The position numbers and the translations under genes are program-made. Below the pieces are notes generated by a model, which saw only the letters and a program-made list of their open reading frames with translations, was not told the DNA's origin and ran no database searches. Below, piece after piece: positions 36,265 through 47,324 of a stretch of DNA of 64,000 nt (positions are counted from its first letter, which is position 1; every line of letters begins with the position of its first letter). The DNA is taken from NCBI GenBank assembly GCA_905331475.1, contig CAJNYU010004051.1, positions 310,001 through 374,000 of the forward strand. The letters run 5' to 3'. Source of the DNA: Rotaria socialis (Eukaryota; Rotifera; Eurotatoria; Philodinida; Philodinidae).

Positions 36265-37183
36265 CGGCTTGTCCAAACGTAACGCTGTGACATTTTTGAG
36301 ACACTCTTTTTCAAATATCTCAAAAACTATAATAGCTAGAAAGTTGGCTCAAACGTCATGCGATGCAGCTCGTCGAATTATATTTTCAATAAAAGATTGA
36401 CGCTTCTCCATTGAAGCCCTTAGTTTACAGAAATTGTTTATAGTCGCGTAACACTGTGACAAAAAAGGACCCTTAACTCGGAGTGCTCGAGCTTAGCTTT
36501 CAATTTCCTGCGAATGGTAACCTCCAAATAAAATGGACCTGAAACCAATTTTGTAGAGCATGAAATGAGCTTTCGAATGGTAAAAAGATCTTGTCTTCTA
36601 ATCGTTATCATTCACTTAAAAAAGTAAAAATGGAAACGTAACGCTGTGACACTTTTTCTCGTGAATTTAACATCTACTTTTTAATTAATGTTGATTCGTC
36701 TTAATCAGTTGTTTTTACATATTCATACAGAACTTTTCTACGACTTTTGTCACTAAAGACCTTATTAGCACCTATAAACGTCTATAAGATCTGTGTCTGA
36801 CTTGAAAATTTTGCATCCAGTCAACTATACTACTGGTAAGTATTCGAAGTTTTCTTGGAGACTCTTAGCCACTAGAATTCAAGCGCTTGAGATCTTAGAG
36901 ACTAGTGTTTATCCAGCTTGGGACGAAGACCCGGTCTCCTTTGAGCTGGGTAGTTTTTTGTTTTTTTTATTTCAAAGTTTTATCCTATCAAGTTATTTTT
37001 CAACATTTCGAGTAATATATCTTTTCGTAGTTTTCCTTTTTTCAACATTTTTGCCTACATCAATAGAACCGTGGTTAGAAAAATATTTTTCTCTTTTTTT
37101 CATCTCATCATTAAAACACACAAAGAAAAAAACAACAATACCTAAAAGTAAAAGTAGTAGCAATTATGAAAACCTATGTACAA

Positions 37184-39157
37184 TCAATACTTTACTCTTT
37201 TTCTTTGAGCACACATAGAATAATAACTAACCTCTAATTCATTTTCATTAACTACTTTAACATAATGCATCTTTTGTGGTTCCGGGACAGATTTTGCTGT
37301 TTTAAAAATATTTTCCAGTTTAATTTTCGATTTCTGAATTTCGTCAATTTTTATTTCAGTAACAATTATTTTATCAGTTTTCTTTCTTGCGAGTTTAATA
37401 AAATCTTCAACTGACCGACATACATCTCCCGCTAATATAGCTGACCAAACAAGACGTTTTACAACACCTACAATACCATCGACTACACCTTTGCCATGAG
37501 AAGTTGCAAAAAAATTCCACCTCAAATCAATGTTTCTCTCGTTTGCAATACTCGTTAAATTTCGAAAATGATAGCGCTGCTTGAACTGGGAAGCAGCACC
37601 ATCAGAAAAACAATTTATTTCTGTAACATTTGGAAGAACTGATTCAACATGATTTAAAATAATTTCCAAAGCGGAATTCACAACAAATGTATCATGTGTT
37701 ACATCCGATGATGGTAAAGAAAAAGAAAAATTTTCCGTTTTCGACCAAACAAAAGCAGTAAATATACTCAATGATTTTGAGTTCCAATGAGCTTGCTGGA
37801 TCTCGTCCTGCTCTTTCATACTAAAGTTCTCGGCAAAATCAACTTGTAATACAACTTTTTCATCAGTAACTTCAGTTTTTAATTTTTCGAAATACCTTGA
37901 TTGCTCTCGTTTGATATATACGTGAAACAAAAGACATTCAACTCTCGATTTTAACAAGAGAACTGCTTCATCAACAGTTCCTGAAAACTCTTTTTTTTCT
38001 GCACGACCACATTCATTCATCCATTGTGACCAAGTTATTTTAGCACTACCATTTGACACCTGTTCTTCAACCTTATCCGAAAAGAAATTTTCACAAATTA
38101 CACAATTGTACCGATATTGATGGCACGCTTCGATGATTGCCCTTCCTCTTCCTTCTATTCTCTTTCTATTATTATAATATATATCTCTCCTGTCTCTCTT
38201 CTATCTCTCTCTCCTATATATACGTGTGTTGTGTATGAAGTTGTTACACTCTGGGTATGTGAATAAACGAATAAACATCATTGCCGTGAGTGGCTGTAAG
38301 CTACTCCACCTCTATCCAGTTTGTCAATACGATATAAACTCAACAGAGTCTTATTGATCGTTACAACAATAACCAAACATACAATCTTCGTTATTAGTAC
38401 TACAAACCAAACTATTAGTAAATGTTTCTAAAGACGAACAATAATTTCCACCAACATATTTATCAAGAGATTTCAAAAGCAAACAAATATTTTCATGATA
38501 CAAACATAAGCAATTTCTATGTGCTAATGCAGCTTTTGGAATAACAAATACTGGTCTTAATTCGGCAAATGATGAACGACTTAAATTAACATTTTTATTC
38601 TCCTCTTTAAAAAATTCATAATTTTCACGTAAACTATTAAGCAAAATTCGTTTTTGATAAGTTATTTTGCTTCCATCATCTTCTTTAGCAACAACTACAT
38701 CTCTTTTTCCTGGCAGTTGATATGAAATATCATTTCGTACATAAAAATTATGAACATCATCTTTTAGCTTATCAGCAAGTTTAAGTGAAGTACGTTGATG
38801 TTTAGATTTAGAGAGCAACCAAAACTTTTGAGCAAGATGTTGAACGATAACGTTTTTCTTGTTATCACATTTAGGCAATGATGAATTTACTTTTTTCAAT
38901 GTTTTACTAAATGATTGATGAGTTTTAAACGTACGTACAGAAGGAATATTAATGAGACGTTTTCTTTTGTTTCCTCGACATTTTTGTTGACTATTTTTTG
39001 CTCATAAACGAAATTTAGCTAAATCTACCTCTGTTAATTTTGTTCTTATTGAATTATTACGAGCACGAACTTTTGCTTTCGTTGCATCATATTTTACCTT
39101 ATCCTTTTTAATTTTTTCTCGATACTTTTTCATTCTTTCAGCATTAGTTTTCGCCAT
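37184..39157 (-). pseudogene. DDE-like transposase, disabled by a nonsense codon and an LTR insertion
   Basis: Intronless frame from an ATG at 39157 (MAKTNAERMKKYREKIKKDK, a basic helical start) to a stop at 37184; without the inserted LTR it would encode about 569 residues. The middle is Cys-rich (CLCLYHENICLLL and CSSLETF...CSTNNEDC). The C-terminal half has an RNase H-like layout: QVDFAENFS (first Asp), CFSDGAASQFKQ (second Asp) and ATSHGKGVVDGIVGVVKR (third acidic residue). Similar proteins occur as uncharacterised multicopy genes in several invertebrates; I cannot name the superfamily. Codon 52 is TGA (39004-39002), and a solo LTR with its target duplication (264 bp in total) splits the frame at 38107-38370. 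This copy is therefore dead. Confidence 0.75.
38107..38365 (+). mobile_element. Solo LTR (259 bp) with 5-bp target duplication
   Basis: The element begins TGTACCG and ends CGTTACA (TG...CA) and is flanked by identical 5-bp repeats ACAAT at 38102-38106 and 38366-38370. It contains a TATATATA box near 38216 and two AATAAA signals (38262, 38270) in that order, placing it in plus orientation, antisense to the transposase it interrupts. A pyrimidine-rich stretch precedes the TATA box. Removing the LTR and one repeat exactly rejoins the transposase frame (...GYC / VICENFF...). No internal retrotransposon sequence remains, so it arose by LTR-LTR recombination. Confidence 0.88.
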
Positions 39158-41221
39158 AGGAAAATGACAATAAAAAATTCACTAACCTTGATGAAATAAA
39201 TGTGAACGATATTTCAAAAAAAAAATTGTTTGACCGTTTTTTGATATAACAGTTCGTTATTTATCGATAGAATTGATTTTTCTTTTACTTTCTCTCCTAT
39301 TATACACGATAAAGTAACGAAAGATAATCGCGAAAGAGAAGAAAGAAAAAACGACTTGTCACTTTTAAACGATAACGATTGAATGCAAGTCTCAACGATC
39401 GATTCGAACAGATTTTAATTTTTTCCATCATCCTAACGAACCAAAAAGACTTATTTTCTCATTTCTCACACTTCTTCTTTGTTCAGGAAAAATGGATGAC
39501 ACTTTTTTTCAAAAAAGCCTTATGCTTATTCTGTATACACGTACAAATAACGTTAGGTAAAGCTAGTCGCTGCCAACAACATTGAGAAAAAAAAATAGAG
39601 GTTCTCAGATAGACTTATTGTTAAATCACTATACCAGAGGTTATACCAGAGGTTATATCAAGTTTGAATACGATGGAACCACTATCTGTTGCTTTTTTAA
39701 TCATAAGTTTTTGTTCGATTATAAAAACTAAAAGTTTACCGAACATCAAGTTTTTGTCACAGTGTTACTTTTTTCTATCTGAAGAAGCAATATTTTTAAT
39801 TAAAAAAAGTAGGGCATCAGAATCGTCGTAAAAAGTTAGCTATGACGCGCTAGTTAGATTTCTGTTCTTACGTAAGTGTTTCATTGAAATTTTAGAGAAG
39901 GATCTTTTTCGTAACGCTGTGACAGGAAAATTGATCAAGTTTTGTTACAAGAATATCCCGATATGAAGTAAATCGCGGAACTTTATTATTTTATCAAAAG
40001 AACGGCCGTAGTTCATAGTGTACAAAATCTTTGAAAGTTGAGGTTCTGAGTTCAGTGTCATGGTATAGGATTGGTTGCAAAGTAAGATAGAAAAAACTGC
40101 TATGGACGATACAATAGTTTATGCTTGAAGCAACTATTTTTCGAGATTCACTGAATTGCTTTTTCGAATAATAAAATACATTTTTCTACACTTTGAAGTG
40201 TGCCCTACAACGTAGCGTAGACGTTAGTTTCAAATTTTGAAATAAAAACTTAATGTCTAAAGTAGCGCGTTACGTGGACAAGTCGTAAACCAATTTCAGA
40301 AACAAAAAATTCATTCAATTAAAGTATTAAAAAATAATGCAATCGAATGTAAATACTATTATCATAGCAAAACATCAAGAAAATTTAAATTTTAAACTGA
40401 AAATGTGACGGTTGTTTCATTTCTCTATAGACAAGTTTTTATTTTGTTTAGAGAAATTATCAATGTTTTAGATTATAGTCACGATAAAATTTTAAACATA
40501 TTTATTTTATCACCTATATTGAATTTTTCTATTTTTTGTCATACTAAATATGAGTCATAACTGTACTCTTCGTAACAGTGTTTACCAGTGATAACTATTT
40601 TTAACTTCATACTTATTGTACATACATACGCTACACATACTAGTCAAATTTGTTCATTTTACTTGTGATTTTTTTGTATCAGAATATCAATATACTATAT
40701 GTAAACATTTTGTATTTTAGTCATTAAGAAAAATTGCATTTCCTTGTGTCAGAATATATCCCACAACATATAGAAAGGTGCAATGCATTCAAAATATTTC
40801 ATTACAAAATTCATAGTCATCGTGTGTAACGAAATCGTCATCGTGTTACGTTAATGAAGTAAGTCTCTTGTTAAAATAAGATGACTGTTCGGAAATATTT
40901 TTTGTTCATTGCAAATCTCAAGCTGTCGGCTACAAAATGCCTATAGAGAGTTCCATTCAATACTGCAGAAGATTCGCAGAAAAATTAAAAACAATCACAT
41001 CACCCAGAACCTTTTGTCCTTTTTTCGCCATCGCGTTTCCTCAACTATTGTTGTTATAGTTTTCGAAGCGCTCATTCAATCGAGCTCATATTTTCAGATA
41101 TTTTGAGCAAGGCATAGACACATCTTTCAACGAAAGAACACACCTTCTAAGTAATCTAATTGCTGAGAAAATTTAAGAAAACTGTGGACAAAACGTCATC
41201 ACGTTACGCTCGGACAAGCCG

Positions 41222-41648
41222 ATATATTAAATTGGATTAAAATAAAACGAAAAAAATTATTTGGTTTATTAAAATTTGATTTAATAATTTATCTTTCAGT
41301 ACGAATAATTTCTCATAGATCTTCGATAAAAGTAAAATTTTAAGGTATTTAAATAGTAATTTTCTTGGTTTATAATAAAAACTAAATATCGAATAAAGCT
41401 TTTAATGTATTTCTAATCAATTGAATTTAGAATTCTTAATGATATCCACTTTCGAAAAGAAACACTACAGGAATTTTTAATTCTTTAAAATTAACCGAGG
41501 TGGAAATTCAATTATATCTGGTAAAACATGCTTTATCAACTAATGAAGATATTGCCTATCATTAGTTAATTAATTTCTATTGTAAATATCAATAAAAAAA
41601 TACTTTTCATTTTCTTCATTTGAAATATTTTCTAAAGTTTGCTCAATT
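41222..41648. other. AT-rich spacer
   Basis: No gene or repeat structure seen between the transposon end and the GC-rich repeats. Confidence 0.5.
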
Positions 41649-41965
41649 ACCCAGGTCGAACATTCTGGCCCCTGGATCCCGTAGGATACTCCAGGAAATA
41701 TGTGGGAAGTCACCATATCCTGCAGGAAAACATTGGAAATCGCTGGGACATGGAAGCAGTATTCCTGTCAAAAATCCGGTCGGGCTTTTCCGGCGAATTT
41801 GGATTGGGATCTACATAGAAGTGAATTACCCAGGTCGAACAGTCCGGCCTGGAAACGGCCGGTTCCGGGTAGTTCCGTTGATTTTGTGGAAGCAGTATTC
41901 CGGTTAAAAATTTTTCCGGTGATTTCCGATCAATTCCTGCCGGAAAGCACCGGAACTTGGCAAGA
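41649..41965. repeat. GC-rich direct repeat pair
   Basis: Two units each start TTACCCAGGTCGAAC (ACCCAGG at 41649 and 41828) and later carry TGGAAGCAGTATTCC followed by a TAAAAAT/CAAAAAT. They are rich in CCGG and much higher in GC than the surroundings. Open frames on both strands here are a by-product of the GC content and have no domain. Confidence 0.7.
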
Positions 41966-42235
41966 AACAAAACTCAATTCAATTTAAGAATCTTAATAGT
42001 ATATACTAGAAGGTATTACGGCAGAATTTAATGCAGAGAATGTTTCAACTCTATCGATTGGTCAATGATGATCAGTGGAACGAATAAAAGCAAGAACAGT
42101 ATCTGTATTAACGTTGAATAATTGATCAAATGAGATTAATTGTTCTACCAGTTTCTGTACGATATTCAGTAGTAATTATTGAATTTACACTTTTGATTTT
42201 ATATTTTGCATTAGCATATGAAAATGCTCGCATTG

Positions 42236-42547
42236 ACCCAGGTCGATCAAAACGGACCACCGTAAACCGATGTAAAATTACCGTAAACGGTCGTTTTTGC
42301 ATCGTATTCCGTCGTAATACGGCCGTCTTAAGCCGAATCAAGGCGTTTTAACAGGGGCGGTATTACGGCCATACACGGACACCGTATACCAGCCGTAAAA
42401 GCTTGTAAAACCGGCGTAATATTATCGTATTCTATAGAACGTACGGCCGTATTACTGCCCCTGCTATACGGGGAAAATCCGGCACGTAAAACAAACCGTA
42501 TTTGTATCGTATACGACCGTTTACTGGTCGTTTTCTTCGACCGGGGG
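42236..42547. mobile_element. GC-rich foldback/MITE-like element
   Basis: Starts ACCCAGGTCGATCAAAACGG and ends, reverse-complemented, CCCCCGGTCGAAGAAAACG, so the ends are inverted repeats with shared GGTCGA and AAAACG blocks. A second, inner inverted pair is CAGGGGCGGTATTACGGCC (about 42351) with GGCCGTATTACTGCCCCTG (about 42449). CGTA/TACG occurs very often. It shares ACCCAGGTCGA with the repeats at 41.65 and 41.83 kb, so the three belong to one family. Non-coding. Confidence 0.7.
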
Positions 42548-43737
42548 ATAATGTATTATCAACTGATTTTTCATGTTCAACAGATAAAAATCATGAAAGA
42601 AATTCTTCTGAATGAACAAATTGAATTTCGTCAATTAGTTATCATTCGTCCTGAAATACTTTTTCAAAATATTTTATGATTAATCTAAAAATAATTCTGA
42701 AAAGCATCGATTATTTGATTCAAACAATAAGATTGTTCCACATGTGATTCTTCCTATTTATGAATAAAGTTTCTTCAATAAGTCGGTTTTCGATGGTAGA
42801 TAGACAATTTTCAGATAAATTCCTATAAAATTAAATATCTTTCTTGTTTCTGAATTTTTAATCTATTAATCAATGAAATAATAAAATAACTAATATGAAT
42901 AATTTTAAACGAGATACTAAAGTAACTTACTTATGTATATGTAGAAAGAGAGTAAAGGATATTAATATTCTCCAATATTTAAATATAATAAATCGATGAG
43001 AAAATTTATGTTAAAATGTCAGAGTTGAATTAAATACTCAAAATACTCGCGAAAGTCCGTACTTGTTCAACTCTTTAGAAATTAATTTTACTTTTACAAA
43101 TATAAAATTCAAAAGGATTGGCCTGAAACAAAGCAAAAAACTTGTTGATCACCAATACGAATGAGTGGAATAGAAACATATAATTTTTAATTCCTAAGAT
43201 CTATTAAACAAAACTAATAGCCAACAAAAGAAAAAGCGTGTAGTGAATCGATAAATATTTTCGATATAAATAACAATTAGATTAGAGATGAATCAAATCT
43301 GAATTTCTTATAAAAATTTGAAAAAAATTGAAATAATTTTTTGAAAAGCGAAACACTACCAATGTATTATTTATCTACGCTAAAATAGAATATATGTATA
43401 CAGTATATACGTATCCAAATATATAATCAAATAAGATTATGTTCAATCAAATGTGACAAAAAATGCATACACCGATCGATCCTTTTCACTTCGACAAAAA
43501 AAGTATGGTAACATACGTAATCATCTATCTAGATGGATATACGTATATAGTAATGTCATTTAGAAATAAAATTAAAAAGATGATTGATTAACAAAAATAT
43601 TGAATTATTTATAAAGTTTTTATTAAATGATAAATGTCAAAGTAATAAATCAATGGTAAATGATAAAATAAAATTGATATTTATTTATTTATTTATTGAT
43701 CGATTCGATTTAATTTAAATAAAAAAAAAGAAATAAA
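42548..43737. other. Intergenic stretch, nothing recognised
   Basis: AT-rich. TTTA repeats lie just before the kinase remnant (43680-43700). Confidence 0.5.
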
Positions 43738-44991
43738 ATGGATGAAACTGAAACATGTAATCTTCCTTATTATTATAATGATATTGATCGAAATAAAAGT
43801 GAAACAATACTTCGATCAATAAATCGTCCTGGATGTTTTTTAATTCGTCAACATGAAAATAGTTCATCGATATCAACGTCATCAATTAAAAGTCCTTATG
43901 CATTATCAATAGTTACACCATCATTAGAAATTTTTCGTCTTTTATGATATGAAATAAATAAATATTTATTTATAAAACCAAATTCTGATGAATATTATAA
44001 TTCAATTAAAAATTTAGTTGATGCACATAAACGAAATGCTGCTGAATTACCTTGTATATTAATCGAATATTCAAACAAATGAATTAATACGACAACAAAT
44101 CATTGGTGAAGGTCTTTTATTTTATTTATATCAAAAGGCAAAAAACGAAAAAGAATATTTGATTGTTATATAGGTTTATATAATGGAAATATTCCAGTTG
44201 CTATTAAAACATGTTCAATATCAATCGATGAAAATGAATCAAATATATTACGTGAAAGACGAATAATGATGAATATAGTTCATCGTTATTTAATTCAATT
44301 TTATGGCTTATGTCATTTGGATAATAAACTTTGTTTAATAACTGAATATATTCGAAATGGATCTCTTCTTTTTTTGGCTACAACAAGATAATATATCTGA
44401 ACAAAATTGCTTCTCTCGCCGTCTTGATTTCTTTTCTTTTCAAATTTGTAATGCAATGCATTATTTTGAAAAAAAATTTATTATTCATAGAGATTTAGCA
44501 ACAAGAAATTGTCTCATTGATGATTATGCCAATAGAGTGAAAATGAGCGACTTCGGTATGGCTAGGTAATTATTGAAATATTATATACAATTTTATTTAA
44601 AAGTTACTTTTATTTTAGAATTATTTCATCATCATCATCAATGATTTATGAAGAAAAATATGATAAACCTTTTCCACTTCGTTGGTCTTCACCAGAAGTA
44701 TTAATTTATCGAAAATATAGTTCAAAATATGATGTTTGGTCTTATGGAATAGTTCTGTGGGAAATTCATTCACTTGATAAAATTCCTTATAAACAATCGA
44801 TCTCAAATGATATTATTATTCAATTAATTAAATCTGGTCATATGTTAAACAAACCTGAATTAGCAAATCATTTTATTTGTAAACTATTAATGCTACCATG
44901 TTAGATGTATAATTCAAATGATAGACGTTCATTTTATTCTCTTAAACAAAAATTTAACAAGAAAATAGATTCGAGCAATAGTCAATATTAA
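43738..44991 (+). pseudogene. SH2 domain/tyrosine kinase pseudogene (non-receptor type)
   Basis: The first 69 codons are an SH2 domain start (YYYNDIDRNKSETIL, then GCFLIRQHEN with the phosphotyrosine-binding Arg). The rest of SH2 follows a TGA (NSIKNLVDAHKRNAAELPC). The kinase domain continues after frame changes: IIGEG (Gly loop), IPVAIKT (ATP Lys), [11 protein letters not shown] (catalytic loop), MSDFGMAR, then after a normal 53-bp intron (44566-44618) RWSSPEVL and [21 protein letters not shown] and the SPE context are specific to Src/Tec/Fes-like tyrosine kinases. There are at least one TGA, two frameshifts (near 44080 and 44145) and a truncated C-lobe (TAG at 44904). No SH3 precedes SH2. 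Catalytic residues are still present, so decay is recent or some breaks are sequence errors. Confidence 0.8.
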
Positions 44992-45860
44992 AAAGTTAAT
45001 TAGTGCAATTTTATTGTTTTAAAAAAGTATTTTTTTCTTCTAAATATATTTCTACTCGTAAGATAAAAATTCCTATGAAAATTAGTTTCCTATTTGAATA
45101 CATATTTAACTTTTATTTTATCAAGATTCAAAAACCGTATTTAAAATTATTCTCTATGAAAGATCAAGTAAATGATTTTTTACTAAAGAATATCGAGAAA
45201 GTTTTTTGTTGTCACAAAAATTTAAAATAAAAGCCATAGAGTTTGAAAAAACTACGAATGTTTCTAATTCTTAATTCTTTTGATAATAGAATATATGCAT
45301 ATATTTTTTGTATTGACAACGATCAATTTCTATGTTAAAAGGTATATAAGATTTTTAGTTAACTTCTGAATAATAATCATACAAATATAGATTTAAATAA
45401 TTTGTTACTCTATGTGATACAAGTGCAAGTGAGCAACAATTCTCTTCTTAATTTATTTTCTTTTTTTTCTTCTTTCTTTTAATATAATCGACATATTGAG
45501 ATGATAGACATATTTAAGCATAAACAAACACGAAAGGAAAAGAAAAGAAAATGTCGAAATAAAACATTGAATATAATAAAACAGGATTAAAAAGAATTAA
45601 ATAACAAAGAAAATCTACGATAAAATTTCATAAAACAAAGATAAAACACAAAGGAAAATGAGTGAGATTATCAAATTCTAATACTTGTAACATGGATTGT
45701 GCAGTTTTAAAAGACGTCTTTGATGTCCGGACAACACTCACCTTTATTCGATTATCTCAACTCATGTCTTCGTATAAATGACTGATACACAAAAAAAAAA
45801 GAAAAAAATCAAAAGAAAAGCTCACACTATATGTTTGGTCTATTGTTCAACTATAGTTTT
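44992..45860. other. Intergenic stretch
   Basis: AT-rich; no gene seen. Probably includes the 3' UTR of the minus-strand gene that ends at 45861. Confidence 0.5.
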
Positions 45861-46469
45861 CTAAAAAGCAGCTGGCATATAACCATAAGGACCAGCGAAA
45901 CCAGCAGTTGCTGCTGGATCATAAAAATTTGGTTGTTGATAAGGAGCAAATGCACCCTGTTGTTGTTGAAAAGCTCCACTGTTTGGATCGAAATAGGGTG
46001 TTCCTGTTTGTTGACCAGCAAAACCATAAAATGGTTGACCTTGACTTGGCAATAAACCAGCTTGTTGAGCAGCACTCAATGGCATTTGAATTGGTGGAAG
46101 AATACCACCAAATTGTGCACCAGCACCTTGTCCTTGCATATATTGTTGCATTTGAAGCATAGCTGCTGCTTGAGCTTGCATTGCAGCTGGTGATTGAGGT
46201 GGTAATAACATTGCTTGTTGCATTGGATCAGCACCATAAAGACTTTTATTTGGACCAGAATATTTACCATATTTACTCATTTTACCTTGAGGTGCAACTT
46301 GTCCATAACCATCAAAATAAGCAGCACCACTACCTGGAAAATATGGAGATCCTGATGTACCAAGTAATGCTGGTGGGCCATAGCCAGATCGAGCACCTTT
46401 TGCTGATGAATTATATTCATATTTATCTGCCTTTTCAGTCTTTTCACGTTTATTTCCGAAGAGACCCAT
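45861..46469 (-). CDS. Low-complexity Gln/Gly/Ala/Pro/Tyr-rich protein (prion-like)
   Basis: Single-exon frame of 202 residues starting MGLFGNKREKTEKADKYEY, a short basic head, then a long tract rich in Q, G, A, P, Y, F and M (QAQAAAMLQMQQYMQGQG; QQQQGAFAPYQQPNFYD) ending GPYGYMPAAF. Apart from the first 20 residues it is almost devoid of charged residues. No signal peptide, no membrane segment and no known domain. Composition of this kind is typical of intrinsically disordered, phase-separating or structural proteins. Gly2 could in principle be myristoylated, but residue 6 is Asn rather than Ser/Thr, so I do not claim it. The higher GC and tidy codon use contrast with the flanks and support real coding. 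Function unknown. Confidence 0.75.
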   Translation of the reverse strand: MGLFGNKREKTEKADKYEYNSSAKGARSGYGPPALLGTSGSPYFPGSGAAYFDGYGQVAPQGKMSKYGKYSGPNKSLYGADPMQQAMLLPPQSPAAMQAQAAAMLQMQQYMQGQGAGAQFGGILPPIQMPLSAAQQAGLLPSQGQPFYGFAGQQTGTPYFDPNSGAFQQQQGAFAPYQQPNFYDPAATAGFAGPYGYMPAAF

Positions 46470-47324
46470 TGTTATTAAATTTTACAAAGAGAAAAAAAGA
46501 GAAAAAAAATATTCAAGATGAAAGACAAATGTATATGTGACTGTCGTCAAATATGAAATGAAAGCGAACTGATCGAATAGAATATGTATCTATACTCATT
46601 TTCTATCCATTGAACGGGCAAAGTTATGGTTGAATAAACACATATCATTTAACAAATAAGAATAATAGACGATGGGAGAGAGAGAGCAAGAGAAAAAAAA
46701 ATCTGAAAGCAACCAATCTATTTGATTTTAAATAGAAAAGAGAAAAGAGAAGAAAAGAAACGAAAAGGATCTTTCGATTGATGACACAACACGCATTAAC
46801 CAATATTTTTCCGCTTATTTCTTATTTAAAATATTGCACCATAACGCAGGTACACGGTTTTTTTTTCTTTTTTTTATCATCGGTCAACCATTATGATGAA
46901 TATGTATGATGACAGCCGTGACGATACTCATATACATACGTTCATTAGGCGACGTGCTTAATGGATCGCATGTTGATATCATCTACTCTTGTTTAATGAC
47001 ATACATTTATTGTCACACTTCAACGAGCACCATCATCTTCAAATTTAGTTTTCATTTTCTTCTTTTTTTTCTCTTCTTCTTTTAACTATTGCAATCATCT
47101 GTTTTTTCTAATTTAATATTTATTCAATTAGATTTCATCAAAACCATAAAAGTTTTACAATGCGAAAAGATAAAATGAACAATTTTATTTGTATTTTGTT
47201 TTTTTGTATTATTTATTAAAGAAGATCAAAAAATTGAAAAAAAAACGGCTTTGATCAATTTTTTTGTCAAGTGTAATTAGAGAAAAAGGATTTTTTTTCT
47301 TGTAATTTTAAATATAAAAATAGT
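46470..47324. other. Intergenic stretch, A/G- and T-rich tracts
   Basis: Contains GAGA/AAAAGAGA tracts (46678-46770) and T-rich tracts; no gene. Likely promoter and 5' UTR of the gene to the left and 3' UTR of the V-ATPase gene to the right. Confidence 0.5.

Larger units (their letters stand above)
36265..41221 (-). mobile_element. ~5 kb TIR DNA transposon with unclassified DDE-like transposase
   Basis: The left end reads CGGCTTGTCCAAACGTAACG and the right end, reverse-complemented, CGGCTTGTCCGAGCGTAACG, giving terminal inverted repeats of about 20 bp. A 14-bp motif CGTAACGCTGTGAC recurs as subterminal repeats at 36278, 36447 (one mismatch), 36637 and 39910, and inverted at 39756. A TIR-like GCGTTACGTGGACAAGTCG also lies internally at 40267. 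The only coding part is a minus-strand transposase (37184-39157). A target duplication could not be fixed: the flanks TTATTTAA and TATATTAA are related but not identical. The 2 kb right of the transposase holds no open frame of note. Confidence 0.75.

Noticed and set aside
36793-37218. Plus-strand open frame of 141 codons next to the transposase
   Set aside because: Starts with a non-ATG codon, its second half is Phe/Ser-rich from T-tracts, it overlaps the transposase 3' end and shows no domain.
41620-42351. Overlapping frames on both strands in the GC-rich repeats
   Set aside because: They arise because GC-rich repeats lack stop codons; the same DNA is open in several frames and is palindromic.
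45831-46540. Several open frames on both strands over the low-complexity gene
   Set aside because: Shadows of the minus-strand Gln/Gly-rich gene caused by CAA/GGT-type repeats.
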